Shown piece after piece: positions 35,239 to 43,442 of a DNA stretch of 64,000 nt. The stretch comes from Bacteroidota bacterium (GTDB taxonomy: Bacteria; Bacteroidota; Bacteroidia; Flavobacteriales_D; Crocinitomicaceae), in contig JACPUU010000011.1 in assembly GCA_016192075.1 (NCBI GenBank), positions 124,001 to 188,000 of the forward strand, given 5' to 3'. The translations under genes were made by a program, and so were the position numbers. Each line of letters opens with the position of its first letter. The stretch's first letter is position 1. Below the pieces are notes generated by a model, which saw only the letters and a program-made list of their open reading frames with translations, did no database searches and had not been told where the DNA came from.

Positions 35239-36690
35239 ATGTTAAAACAAACGTTAAGCCAGAAGCTCCTGCAGAAATTGTCTCCCCAGCAAATTCAGTT
35301 AATGAAATTGCTGCAGGTGCCAACCATGGAACTGGATCAGCGGATCAAAGAAGAAATTGAAGAAAATCCGGCCCTGGAAGAAGGCGCTGATGAAGACGAG
35401 TCTTATGAAAACGAAGACTATGAAGAGCGGGACGAATCTACCGAGGCTGAACGGGACTTTGATATAAACGATTACCTGGATGATGATTTGCCGCAATACA
35501 AAACATCGGTAAATAATACCAGTAAAGACGATGAAGATCGTTCCATGCCTATTTCCGGAGGCGTTTCTTTTCAAGAGGTGCTGCTGTCTCAACTAGGCCT
35601 GCGCAAACTAACGGCCAAAGAAAAAACCATTGCCGAAACCATTATTGGAAACATTGATGAAGACGGTTACCTTCGCCGTGAAATTGAAGCCATGGTAGAT
35701 GACCTGGCTTTTACACAAAACATTCAGTGCAGTGAAGAAGAGATTGAAGATGTCCTTTTTCTGGTGCAGGATTTTGAACCGGCTGGTGTTGGTGCACGTG
35801 ACCTGAGAGAGTGTCTGTTGCTGCAGCTTGAACGCAGACACCACGGAGACATTGCTATACACACTGCAAAAAAAATACTGGAGAAGTGCTTTGACGAATT
35901 TACCAAAAAGCACTACGACAAAATCATGGCTAAATTTGAGATTGAAGATGATGACCTCAAAGATGCCATTGATGAAATTGTTAAATTAAATCCAAAACCG
36001 GGCGGTTCGATCAAAGAAGTTACCGACACCAAAAATATTCAGCAGATTATTCCTGATTTTATTCTCACTGAAGACGAAGGAGAACTGCAATTAACGCTGA
36101 ACGCCCGCAATGCACCGCAGCTGCGTGTCAGCAAAACGTATGAAGAAATGCTGCGCTCTTACGCTGAAGGTGCAAAATCAAGCAAAGCAGATAAAGAAGC
36201 CGTTCAGTTTGTACGCCAGAAACTGGATTCAGCCAAGTGGTTTATTGATGCCATTTACCAGCGTCAGCAGACCTTGCTTTTAACCATGCAAACCATTATT
36301 GATTATCAGCGTGACTATTTTCTCACGGGTGATGAGACACAATTGCGCCCTATGATTCTGAAAGACATTGCAGACATTGTAAGCATGGATATTTCAACCA
36401 TATCCCGCGTGGCAAACAGCAAATACATTCAAACACCTTACGGCATTCTTTCACTGAAATTTTTCTTCTCTGAAGCACTTTCTACTTCCAGCGGAGAAGA
36501 AGTTTCAACCCGTGAAGTAAAGAAAATTCTCTCTGAAGCAATTGGCGCCGAAACCAAAAAACGACCACTCACCGATCAGAAATTAACTGAAATTCTGAAA
36601 GAAAAAGGATACAATATTGCCCGACGCACCGTTGCCAAATACCGTGAACAGTTGAACATTCCGGTGGCCCGGCTCAGAAAAGAATTATGA
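35239..36690 (+). CDS. rpoN: RNA polymerase sigma-54 factor
   Basis: 483 residues. Region I is Gln/Leu-rich (LSQKLLQKLSPQQIQLMKLL), followed by an acidic linker (about 48-90, DEDESYENEDYEE), a core-binding domain (about 115-300) and a DNA-binding part ending in the RpoN box ARRTVAKYRE (about residues 462-471), which contacts the -24 promoter element. Sigma-54 needs an AAA+ enhancer-binding activator; none is encoded in this window. The last four bases overlap the next start (ATGA), so the following membrane gene is co-translated. Confidence 0.97.
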   Translation: MLKQTLSQKLLQKLSPQQIQLMKLLQVPTMELDQRIKEEIEENPALEEGADEDESYENEDYEERDESTEAERDFDINDYLDDDLPQYKTSVNNTSKDDEDRSMPISGGVSFQEVLLSQLGLRKLTAKEKTIAETIIGNIDEDGYLRREIEAMVDDLAFTQNIQCSEEEIEDVLFLVQDFEPAGVGARDLRECLLLQLERRHHGDIAIHTAKKILEKCFDEFTKKHYDKIMAKFEIEDDDLKDAIDEIVKLNPKPGGSIKEVTDTKNIQQIIPDFILTEDEGELQLTLNARNAPQLRVSKTYEEMLRSYAEGAKSSKADKEAVQFVRQKLDSAKWFIDAIYQRQQTLLLTMQTIIDYQRDYFLTGDETQLRPMILKDIADIVSMDISTISRVANSKYIQTPYGILSLKFFFSEALSTSSGEEVSTREVKKILSEAIGAETKKRPLTDQKLTEILKEKGYNIARRTVAKYREQLNIPVARLRKEL

Positions 36691-37364
36691 CCGAATCATT
36701 CTTCAGGGCTCTCTCCTATATTTTTCATCCGCTTTTAATGCCGGTTTTAGGCCTGTATTTTTTAATGGAATTACCTACCATTCCGGACAGCCTTTACCTG
36801 TATGATGCGCTTTACTTTTTTCCGGATGAAGCCAAGTTCAGATTGTACCTGGTTTTGGGTGTACTTACTTTTGCAGCGCCATTACTTAGTTTACTGATTA
36901 TGTACTGGAACGGTATGATCACCAGCCTGCATCTTGAAAAACGCAAAGAGCGCTTTTACCCGTACTTTATTGTGACGTTTTATTACCTGCTCGCTTACGT
37001 TTTTGTACGGTATCAGTGGCCTGAAGAATTACAGCACCCCGCTCTGCTGGGCTTTTTGTTTGGAATGGTGGTTGTAAACCTGGTATCCATGCTCTTCAAT
37101 ACCAAAATCAAAATCAGTGCGCATGCCACTGCAACCTTTGGTGTTGCTGCGCTGCTCATTGCGTATAATCAAAGCCAGCTATCACGGTTTGAAGAACTGG
37201 AACTGCCCAACCTGGCTATTATCCTGTTTTTTATCCTGGTCAGCGGCCTGGTTGTTTCAGCCCGCCTTTTTCTAAAGGCACACTCTTTGCAAGAAGTGCT
37301 GCTGGGGATGTTCATCGGTTTCACCGGAATCTACCTTTGTGTTAAATTTGGACTTTATTATTAA
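36687..37364 (+). CDS. PAP2-like membrane protein
   Basis: 225 residues with six hydrophobic segments. Degenerate PAP2 phosphatase signature pieces appear in the right order: KRKERFYPY (K...R-x-x-P-like, near 90), KISAHATATFG (in place of PSGH, near 150) and SARLFLKAHSLQEVLLG (SR...H...D...G-like, near 190). Active PAP2 enzymes keep PSGH and an Asp in the last motif; here they are SAHA and QEV, so catalysis is doubtful. It begins inside the rpoN stop and lies 6 bp before the M48 protease gene, forming a three-gene operon. Confidence 0.75.
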   Translation: MTESFFRALSYIFHPLLMPVLGLYFLMELPTIPDSLYLYDALYFFPDEAKFRLYLVLGVLTFAAPLLSLLIMYWNGMITSLHLEKRKERFYPYFIVTFYYLLAYVFVRYQWPEELQHPALLGFLFGMVVVNLVSMLFNTKIKISAHATATFGVAALLIAYNQSQLSRFEELELPNLAIILFFILVSGLVVSARLFLKAHSLQEVLLGMFIGFTGIYLCVKFGLYY

Positions 37365-37370
37365 CCGTTT

Positions 37371-38177
37371 ATGAAGCAGTATCTTTTAATAGCCACACTG
37401 GCCGTATCTGCAGTTCTTGGTTCATGTGGTATCACCAAAGATGAGAATGAAGTGCCGGATGGTGGCTTTAACCTTTTCACCATTGATCAGGACAAACAGC
37501 TGGGCCACCAGGTAGCTCAGGAAATTGAAGGCAACCCAACTGAATATCCAATACTGGATTCAGCCACTCACGTTAAAGCGTATAAATACATCTACGATAT
37601 CCGCAATAAAATTCTGGCTACCGGCAAGGTGAAACACAAAAGTGAATTTGCATGGCGCATCCGCATTATCAACGATGATAAAACACTAAATGCATTTTGC
37701 ACCCCGGGCGGATTCATTTACGTTTATACCGGAATTATTAAATACCTCGATAACGAAGCACAACTGGCTGGTGTTATGGGTCATGAAATGGGCCACGCAG
37801 ACCTCAGACACTCTACCCGCCAGATGACCAAAATTTTTGGGGTACAGATTCTGATGAGTGCAGCTCTTGGTGACTCATCTGCTGTTGCGCAAATTACAAC
37901 CGGTTTGCTGGGCCTTAAATTCAGCCGTGATCATGAAACAGAAGCTGATCGCATGTCCGTGGAATATTTGTGCGGAACAGACTGGCCTGCAGACGGTGCA
38001 GCCGGATTTTTTGAAAAAATTGAAGCCTCAGGCGGTGTTGGTGTACCAGAATGGCTAAGCACACACCCAAGCCCTGCAAACCGCATCACAAATTACCATA
38101 CCTGGGCCACAGAAGCAGGTTGTGTTGGCAGGGAAAAATACGAACAGCGGTACGAGGAATTTAAAAACATGTTCTAA
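37371..38177 (+). CDS. M48 family metallopeptidase lipoprotein
   Basis: 268 residues. The lipobox LGSCG (about 16-20) predicts an outer membrane or periplasmic lipoprotein. The zinc site H138-E139-x-x-H142 lies in GHEMGHADLRHS, and the third ligand Glu is in HETEADRMSVEYL further on. It has no membrane helices beyond the signal, as in BepA/LoiP-type M48 proteases that check outer membrane protein assembly. The substrate is not known. It is last in the operon with rpoN and the PAP2-like gene. Confidence 0.93.
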   Translation: MKQYLLIATLAVSAVLGSCGITKDENEVPDGGFNLFTIDQDKQLGHQVAQEIEGNPTEYPILDSATHVKAYKYIYDIRNKILATGKVKHKSEFAWRIRIINDDKTLNAFCTPGGFIYVYTGIIKYLDNEAQLAGVMGHEMGHADLRHSTRQMTKIFGVQILMSAALGDSSAVAQITTGLLGLKFSRDHETEADRMSVEYLCGTDWPADGAAGFFEKIEASGGVGVPEWLSTHPSPANRITNYHTWATEAGCVGREKYEQRYEEFKNMF

Positions 38178-38252
38178 TTGACATTCCTAATTTTGCGTGA
38201 ATCAATAAAGTAATTCGCGCTGTGCATTAATTCCATTTCAATCCGTTTCAGA

Positions 38253-38558
38253 TCAATCAAACAACCGGTGAATCCAGTGCGGATGTTTGTCTTTTGGTAA
38301 ATTGTGCAAATGGTGTAACTCCTTACTGGCATAAATACTATCCATAATTGGAGATGACTTTTCCTTTTGTGTTTCCGGTATTTTTTCTGCTTCCTTTTTT
38401 GTCTGAACCGGAATATCAATCTCGCCGAGTTTTTGCATAATCTTATCCAGTTCACCCCGCTCAAACCAAATGCCGCGGCAATCAGGGCAATAATCAATCA
38501 GAAAACCCTGCCGTTCAGTTTTGATCAGCTCTGCTGATTTACATGATGGACATCTCAT
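38253..38558 (-). CDS. TFIIB-type zinc ribbon protein
   Basis: 101 residues from the ATG at 38558 (MRCPSCKSAELIKTERQGF). The frame continues upstream for 28 codons without family-like sequence. Two CxxC knuckles (C3/C6 and C25/C28: CPSCK and CPDCRGIWF) followed by ERGELDKIM match the zf-TFIIB family. The rest is a Lys/Glu-rich linker and a basic tail (KDKHPHWIHRLFD) typical of these small proteins. The function is unknown. The gene is convergent with the M48 protease gene. Confidence 0.88.
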   Translation of the reverse strand: MRCPSCKSAELIKTERQGFLIDYCPDCRGIWFERGELDKIMQKLGEIDIPVQTKKEAEKIPETQKEKSSPIMDSIYASKELHHLHNLPKDKHPHWIHRLFD

Positions 38559-38877
38559 AACGTTATGTTTTAAGTTCAGAAAATGAATCAATAACTCTTC
38601 TGTCACAAAGATACACCCGCAAAGCCGCAAGCGGCGTGACATTTGGCCTGATCTACGGCGACTTTGATCAGTTGATCTGCTTTAAAACATAAAAAACAAT
38701 CCACTCACTCACAGGATTATGATTGAAAAACCGGTTTCAGCCTGACGCCCGCAAAGATTTTTATGGAACATTATCATCAGGCCCTTTCCATGACTTTCCT
38801 CATTTTTGCAATATCTTTGACATTTCTATGACAAAACCCGCACACCGAATGGGGATTTTTGTCATCAATTCAGAAGC
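38559..38877. other. intergenic region upstream of hemA
   Basis: This 319-bp gap holds the -7 box of hemA at 38812 but no gene or repeat that I can support. The minus-strand extension of the zinc ribbon frame covers its first 80 bp and does not look coding. Confidence 0.5.
38812..38819 (+). promoter_or_regulatory. -7 box TATCTTTG
   Basis: Matches TAnnTTTG, 58 bp ahead of the hemA ATG, which predicts a leader of about 50 nt. Confidence 0.5.
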
Positions 38878-40104
38878 ATGATTCGATTTAACGTTATAGC
38901 ATTTACACACAACAGCATTGGCCTGGATGAAATTGGAAAATTTCACGTTGAAACCGAAGAAGTGGTTTCACGCATGAATAAAGTCAAACAGGACATGAAC
39001 ATCTCTGAGATCATGTACTTGTCTACCTGCAACCGCGTAGAATTTATTTTTGTTGCAGAAGAAGAAGTGGATGCAGATTTTCTGGCATTATTTCTGAAAG
39101 CCTTTAATTCAGACTGGGATCATCATCGCATTCAAAACTACCTTGAAAAAGCCAAAACCTGGAATGGAATCAATGCGGTCAATCACCTGATTGAAGTAGC
39201 CTCGTCGGTAGATTCTATGGTAATTGGTGAGCGTGAAATTATTACCCAGGTGCGTAATGCGTATGAATTCTCACGCAAGCACAATTTATCAGGTGACATC
39301 ATTCGGGTGGTAATTCGCCAAACGATTGAAACTGCTAAAAAAGTATACACTGAAACTACCATTGCAACCAAACCGGTATCGGTTGTTTCACTGGCCTATC
39401 ACAGTCTGAATGAAAAAGACTTGGAATTAAATGCGCGCGTGGTAGTTGTTGGTGCAGGTGTAACAAATACCAACATGTGCCGGTTTTTGAAAAAACACGG
39501 TTTCAGACATTACACCATCTACAACCGTTCAGTAGACAAAGCAGAAGTACTTGCACGCTTTACCGGCGGCATTGCAAAGCCACTGACAGAACTTCCGCAC
39601 CACACCGGTGGATTTGATATTCTGGTTACCTGCACGGGCTCACAAGATCATCTTATTACGCCGGCTATCTATAAACAATTGCTTGGAAAAGATGATTCTA
39701 AAAAAGTAGTCATTGACCTGGCTATTCCAAGTGACCTGGATCCCAAACTGGTTAAAGACTTTGCAATCGATCACATTTCGGTAGAGTTTTTAAAAACCAT
39801 TGCAGACGCCAACCTGAAAGAACGTAAAAAAGAACTGATCAAAGTACGCCAGATCATTTATGAGGCCGTTGAAGAGTTCAAAGAAATATTTAAAATGCGG
39901 CAGGTTGAATTAAAAATGCGTTCCATTCCAGAGCGCGTAAAAGAAATTCGTTCAACCGCCGTGAACCAGGTTTTTTCAAAAGAACTCAGCCAGCTGGATG
40001 CCGGTTCTAAAGAGGTATTGGATAAAATTCTGGATTACATGGAAAAAAAATACGTCAGCGTACCCATGCTGATGGCTAAAGAAATGTTGATGAAAAAAGA
40101 GTGA
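38878..40104 (+). CDS. hemA: glutamyl-tRNA reductase
   Basis: 408 residues. It reduces glutamyl-tRNA to glutamate-1-semialdehyde, the first committed step of C5-pathway haem synthesis. The catalytic Cys is C51 in STCNRVEFIF; the specificity stretch GEREIITQVRNAYEFSRK follows, then the Rossmann domain (VVVVGAGVTNTNMCRF near 190) and a C-terminal dimerisation helix (about 310-408). The N-terminus differs a little from proteobacterial enzymes but family features are clear. The stop codon lies inside the left arm of the hairpin at 40101-40137. It is followed by a repeat array and then hemC. Confidence 0.96.
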   Translation: MIRFNVIAFTHNSIGLDEIGKFHVETEEVVSRMNKVKQDMNISEIMYLSTCNRVEFIFVAEEEVDADFLALFLKAFNSDWDHHRIQNYLEKAKTWNGINAVNHLIEVASSVDSMVIGEREIITQVRNAYEFSRKHNLSGDIIRVVIRQTIETAKKVYTETTIATKPVSVVSLAYHSLNEKDLELNARVVVVGAGVTNTNMCRFLKKHGFRHYTIYNRSVDKAEVLARFTGGIAKPLTELPHHTGGFDILVTCTGSQDHLITPAIYKQLLGKDDSKKVVIDLAIPSDLDPKLVKDFAIDHISVEFLKTIADANLKERKKELIKVRQIIYEAVEEFKEIFKMRQVELKMRSIPERVKEIRSTAVNQVFSKELSQLDAGSKEVLDKILDYMEKKYVSVPMLMAKEMLMKKE

Positions 40105-40137
40105 TCCTACGCTCGCCTGAAGCGAGCTTCGGATCAC
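40101..40137 (+). terminator. hairpin at hemA stop codon
   Basis: GTGATCC (40101-40107) pairs with GGATCAC (40131-40137); inside, GCTCGC (40111-40116) pairs with GCGAGC (40122-40127). The hemA stop (40102-40104) is in the first arm. The 3' arm with AAGGTAATTG after it is identical to the junction between units of the following repeat. Confidence 0.65.
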
Positions 40138-40571
40138 AAGGTAATTGAATTTAAAAATAAAACCGGTTTATACAAAAACAAACAGAACCCATTTGGATCA
40201 CAAGGTAATTGAAACTAAAAAAGAACAGGTCCCCTGGAAGCTACTGGGCATTATTGAAGAACCGCTTTATACAAAAACAAACAGAACCTATTTGAATCAC
40301 AAGGTAATTGAATTTAAAAATAAAACCGGTTTATACAAAAACAAACAGAATCCATTTGGATCACGAGGTAATTGAAACTAAAAAAGAACAGGTCACCTGG
40401 AAGCTACCGGGCATTATTGCAGAACCGCTTTATACAAAAACAAACAGAACCTATTTGGATCACGAGGTAATTGATTTTAAAATGAAAACAGGTTTACGTG
40501 GAGGCGACCGGACTTTATAGCAGAATCGGTTTATAAAAAAACAAACAGAACCCATTTGGATCACGAGGTAA
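40138..40571. repeat. composite tandem repeat between hemA and hemC
   Basis: Units begin AAGGTAATTG or GAGGTAATTG and end CATTTGGATCAC (with variants). Unit starts are at 40138, 40202, 40301, 40365, 40464 and 40565, so the spacing is 64, 99, 64, 99 and 101 bp, a higher-order period of 163 bp. Copies 1 and 2 of the 163-bp block differ at about six positions; the last unit is diverged. All units carry ACAAAAACAAACAGAA. As 163 is not a multiple of three, a conserved reading frame is unlikely. Confidence 0.92.
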
Positions 40572-40583
40572 TTGAATAAAAAA

Positions 40584-41477
40584 ATGAAAATTAGAATAGG
40601 CTCACGCGGCAGCGATTTAGCGTTATGGCAGGCGCACTTTGTAAAAAAACAACTGGAAGATCTTGGTCATGAAGTTGAAATACAAATTATTGTTACCAAA
40701 GGTGACCGTATTCAAAACCTGAGTTTTGACAAAATTGAAGGCAAAGGTTTTTTCACCAAAGAAATTGAAGAAGCGCTGCTGCGCAACGAAGTTGATTTAG
40801 CCGTACATTCTCACAAAGATTTGGAAACCACCAATCCCGACGGGTTGATTATCGGAGCTGTTTCGTACCGTGAAAACCCGGCCGATTTGTTGCTGATTCA
40901 CCAAAGCGCATTTGACCCATCACAACCTTTTTCGCTCAAAACAAATTCAGTTATTGGTACTTCTGCTGCGCGTCGTAAATCACAATTGCTGCGCCTGCGG
41001 CCAGATTGTACCATCAACGACCTGCGCGGTAACGTACCTACCCGGGTTCAAAAACTAAGGGATGGTCATTACGACGCTATTGTTCTGGCAGCAGCCGGTG
41101 TAGAACGTCTGAAACTTGACCTGAACAGAATCAGAACACTGCAGTTTGCTGCTGAAGATTTTATTCCTGCCCCTGCACAAGGCGTTCTTGGATTACAAAT
41201 CCGGGCTGAAGATACCGCACTTGCTGAAGCTCTTAAAGCAATTCACCACCCTGATGTAGCAGAAACAATCAGCGTTGAGCGGGATGTAATGCAGCTCATG
41301 CAAGGCGGATGCCAGTTACCGCTGGGTGTGTTTTGCACCAAAATAAATACACAGTTTCATGTTCTGGTCAGTTACGCCAAAACTGCAACTGAACCGGCCC
41401 GTGTTCTGCGTTATGAAGCCCCATCCACGAACGGTCTGGCTGAAAAAATTGTGAACGACCTTAAGCGTGGAAAATAA
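40584..41477 (+). CDS. hemC: hydroxymethylbilane synthase (porphobilinogen deaminase)
   Basis: 297 residues from the ATG at 40584; an in-frame TTG at 40572 lies in the last repeat unit. It joins four porphobilinogen molecules to hydroxymethylbilane. The dipyrromethane cofactor is carried on C243 (QGGCQLPLG). Other signatures are RIGSRGSDLALWQA at the start, the active-site stretch HSHKDLET, and RGNVPTRVQKL. The stop is 11 bp inside the hemD frame. The start follows directly after the tandem repeat, so the repeat forms the leader between hemA and hemC. Confidence 0.96.
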   Translation: MKIRIGSRGSDLALWQAHFVKKQLEDLGHEVEIQIIVTKGDRIQNLSFDKIEGKGFFTKEIEEALLRNEVDLAVHSHKDLETTNPDGLIIGAVSYRENPADLLLIHQSAFDPSQPFSLKTNSVIGTSAARRKSQLLRLRPDCTINDLRGNVPTRVQKLRDGHYDAIVLAAAGVERLKLDLNRIRTLQFAAEDFIPAPAQGVLGLQIRAEDTALAEALKAIHHPDVAETISVERDVMQLMQGGCQLPLGVFCTKINTQFHVLVSYAKTATEPARVLRYEAPSTNGLAEKIVNDLKRGK

Positions 41478-42138
41478 AAAAACCATACTTATTACCCGCC
41501 AGCTCCGTGATGATTCACTGATCCGGAAATGGACCCTGGAAAATAGCGTTCAGCTCATAGAAAAATCATTCATTCAAACAGCTGCCGTAAACGGACTTTC
41601 TATTCCAGAAACGGACTGGGTGTTTTTTTCATCGCCGCAGGGTGTCAGGCTTTATTTTGAACACTATCCGCTCAAAGCTAAAAAGCTTGGGGCCTTGTCA
41701 GAAGGCACAGCACAAGCCCTTTCAGAATATGGACATACAGCCGATTTTACCGGAAATTCTGCCGCATCAACCAAAGAAACCGGGCTAGCTTTTTTTAAAC
41801 AGATACGTGCAGACCAAACGGTACTTTTTCCATTGAGCGATATTTCTAAAAAGAACATTTCATCTCAAAAAACTACGCAGAAAGTCGTCGAACTGATCAC
41901 GTATAAAACCGAACTGAGAACCGAAAAACTATCATACACCCCCACGCTTGTTTTATTTACAAGTCCTTCAAATGCAGACGGCTTTTTGATTCAGAATACG
42001 ATGTCCCCTCAAACAAAAATACTGGCCATTGGTGAAACCACTGCGGGGCATTTACACGAATTGGGATTTACTCAAATAACCGTGTCTGAGTCAACCAATG
42101 AAAGGGATTTGATAAAAGCCATTACCCGGCTGATTTGA
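41467..42138 (+). CDS. hemD: uroporphyrinogen-III synthase
   Basis: 223 residues starting at GTG 41467, overlapping the end of hemC by 11 bp. HemD proteins are very divergent, but the order after hemC and the pattern fit: ITRQLRDDSLIRKWT at the start, DWVFFSSPQGVRLYFEHY, a central hinge, LVLFTSPSNADGF and ILAIGETTAGHLHELGF near the end. It closes hydroxymethylbilane into uroporphyrinogen III. No ATG lies in a suitable position, which supports GTG and translational coupling. No hemB or hemE was found in the window. Confidence 0.88.
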   Translation: MENKKTILITRQLRDDSLIRKWTLENSVQLIEKSFIQTAAVNGLSIPETDWVFFSSPQGVRLYFEHYPLKAKKLGALSEGTAQALSEYGHTADFTGNSAASTKETGLAFFKQIRADQTVLFPLSDISKKNISSQKTTQKVVELITYKTELRTEKLSYTPTLVLFTSPSNADGFLIQNTMSPQTKILAIGETTAGHLHELGFTQITVSESTNERDLIKAITRLI

Positions 42139-42273
42139 AAACGACTTCCTGAACGAAGCATAGTGGAGTGAGAGATGCGGTCGAGATAACGGTTCAGAAT
42201 AGGCTCCACACCTACTAGCCGGAGGTCGGGGAAAATCCCTATCTTTGGCGCATCTGTAAAATCTTTTGAGCAC
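42139..42273. other. hemD-gmk spacer
   Basis: This 135-bp spacer is GC-richer than most gaps here. It includes a CGAAGCATAGTGGAGTGAGA stretch that resembles degenerate repeat DNA seen in Bacteroidota spacers, and a promoter box at 42240. No gene was seen in it. Confidence 0.4.
42240..42247 (+). promoter_or_regulatory. -7 box TATCTTTG upstream of gmk
   Basis: Matches TAnnTTTG, 26 bp ahead of the gmk GTG at 42274, so the gmk-nadD-hemJ group may have its own promoter separate from hemACD. Confidence 0.45.
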
Positions 42274-42855
42274 GTGAATCTGAAACACCAGGGCAAATGC
42301 ATTATCTTCTCAGCGCCATCGGGTGCTGGCAAAACCACCATTGTACATTACCTGTTGCGTGAAATTCCCGGACTGGCCTTTTCTATATCTGCCTGCAGCC
42401 GGGAACCCCGGGGACGCGAAATTCCGGGAGTGGATTATCACTATTTTTCAGTAGAAGAATTCAGAAAAAAAATTGCTAACGATGAGTTTGTTGAATGGCA
42501 GGAAGTTTACGCCAACAACTTTTACGGGACACTGAAATCAGAAATTGAAAAAAACTGGGCAGCGGGTAAAACTGTTGTATTTGATGTGGATGCTGAAGGT
42601 GGTATAAACCTGAAGAAAATTTTTGGCAAAAATGCTCTGTCTGTTTTTATTAAACCTCCAAGTTTGTTTGTGCTGGAACAACGGTTGCGCAATCGCCGCA
42701 CTGAAACCGAAGAAAACATACGCATGCGCATTGAAAAAGCAAACCGGGAACTAAGCCGGGCCGATCAGTTTGATTATATTCTGCTGAACGATAACCTGGA
42801 AAAAGCCTGCCTGGAAGCCAGGCAAAAAGTGTTGGAATTTATTGCTGAAAAATGA
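42274..42855 (+). CDS. gmk: guanylate kinase
   Basis: 193 residues from a GTG at 42274; no ATG lies upstream in frame before a stop, and the P-loop FSAPSGAGKTTIV at about 12-24 sits at the normal distance from this start. It phosphorylates GMP to GDP. The GMP-binding stretch SACSREPRGREIPGVDYHYF is complete, as are EWQEVYANNFYGT and the lid region RLRNRRTETEENI. The last four bases overlap the nadD start (ATGA), so the two are translationally coupled. Confidence 0.96.
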   Translation: MNLKHQGKCIIFSAPSGAGKTTIVHYLLREIPGLAFSISACSREPRGREIPGVDYHYFSVEEFRKKIANDEFVEWQEVYANNFYGTLKSEIEKNWAAGKTVVFDVDAEGGINLKKIFGKNALSVFIKPPSLFVLEQRLRNRRTETEENIRMRIEKANRELSRADQFDYILLNDNLEKACLEARQKVLEFIAEK

Positions 42856-43442
42856 AAAAAATAGGCCTCTACTTTGGAACATTTAATCCCATTCATGTAG
42901 GGCACCTGATTATTGCCAACTACCTGGCCAATAATTCAGATTTAAGTGAGGTCTGGTTTATCGTTTCACCCCACAATCCGCTGAAAGATAAAAATACGCT
43001 GCTCGAAGATCATCACCGGCTGGCCATGGTTCAGCGCGCGGTTGAAGACAATCCCAAACTCAAAGCATCCGGCATTGAATTTGATTTGCCAAGACCGTCC
43101 TATACCGTTCTGACACTTCAGGCATTGAAAGAAAAATACCCGCACTATGAGTTTGCACTCATTATGGGCGAGGACAATATGCGTACGCTGCACAAATGGC
43201 GGAACTATGAATACATCCTGGAGCATTTTGAGATCTATGTGTATCCCCGCGTGCAAACCGTTACTGAAACAGATGTCCGTGATTTCTCAAAATCACCGCG
43301 GATTCATCACTGCAACGCACCGGTCATTAATATCTCGTCGACCCTGATCAGGGAAGCCATCAAAAACCGCAAAGATGTGCGCTATTTATTAACTGATCCC
43401 GTTTTCAGGTATGTGGATGAAATGAATTTTTATAAGCTATGA
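42852..43442 (+). CDS. nadD: nicotinate-nucleotide adenylyltransferase
   Basis: 196 residues. It adenylates nicotinate mononucleotide in NAD synthesis. The nucleotidyltransferase motif GTFNPIHVGHLIIANYL (about 9-25) contains the H-x-G-H site, and the C-terminal ISSTLIREAIKNRKDVRYL matches the ISST-x-x-R motif. It overlaps gmk upstream and the next secreted-protein gene downstream by four bases each (ATGA), so four genes in this run are tightly packed. Confidence 0.95.
   Translation: MKKIGLYFGTFNPIHVGHLIIANYLANNSDLSEVWFIVSPHNPLKDKNTLLEDHHRLAMVQRAVEDNPKLKASGIEFDLPRPSYTVLTLQALKEKYPHYEFALIMGEDNMRTLHKWRNYEYILEHFEIYVYPRVQTVTETDVRDFSKSPRIHHCNAPVINISSTLIREAIKNRKDVRYLLTDPVFRYVDEMNFYKL

Noticed and set aside
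38253-38642. Longer zinc ribbon protein starting at 38642
   Set aside because: The first 28 residues show no family pattern, and the zinc knuckle begins directly at the ATG at 38558.
40145-40520. Two plus-strand frames of about 70 residues in the hemA-hemC repeat
   Set aside because: They are the same repeat read in shifted frames; the 163-bp period changes frame each time, so no protein is conserved.
40138-40571. CRISPR-like array
   Set aside because: Units alternate 64 and 99 bp with nearly identical content throughout; there are no variable spacers and no cas genes.
42139-42273. tRNA or small RNA gene between hemD and gmk
   Set aside because: No cloverleaf or T-loop sequence could be formed; only a repeat-like stretch and a promoter box are visible.
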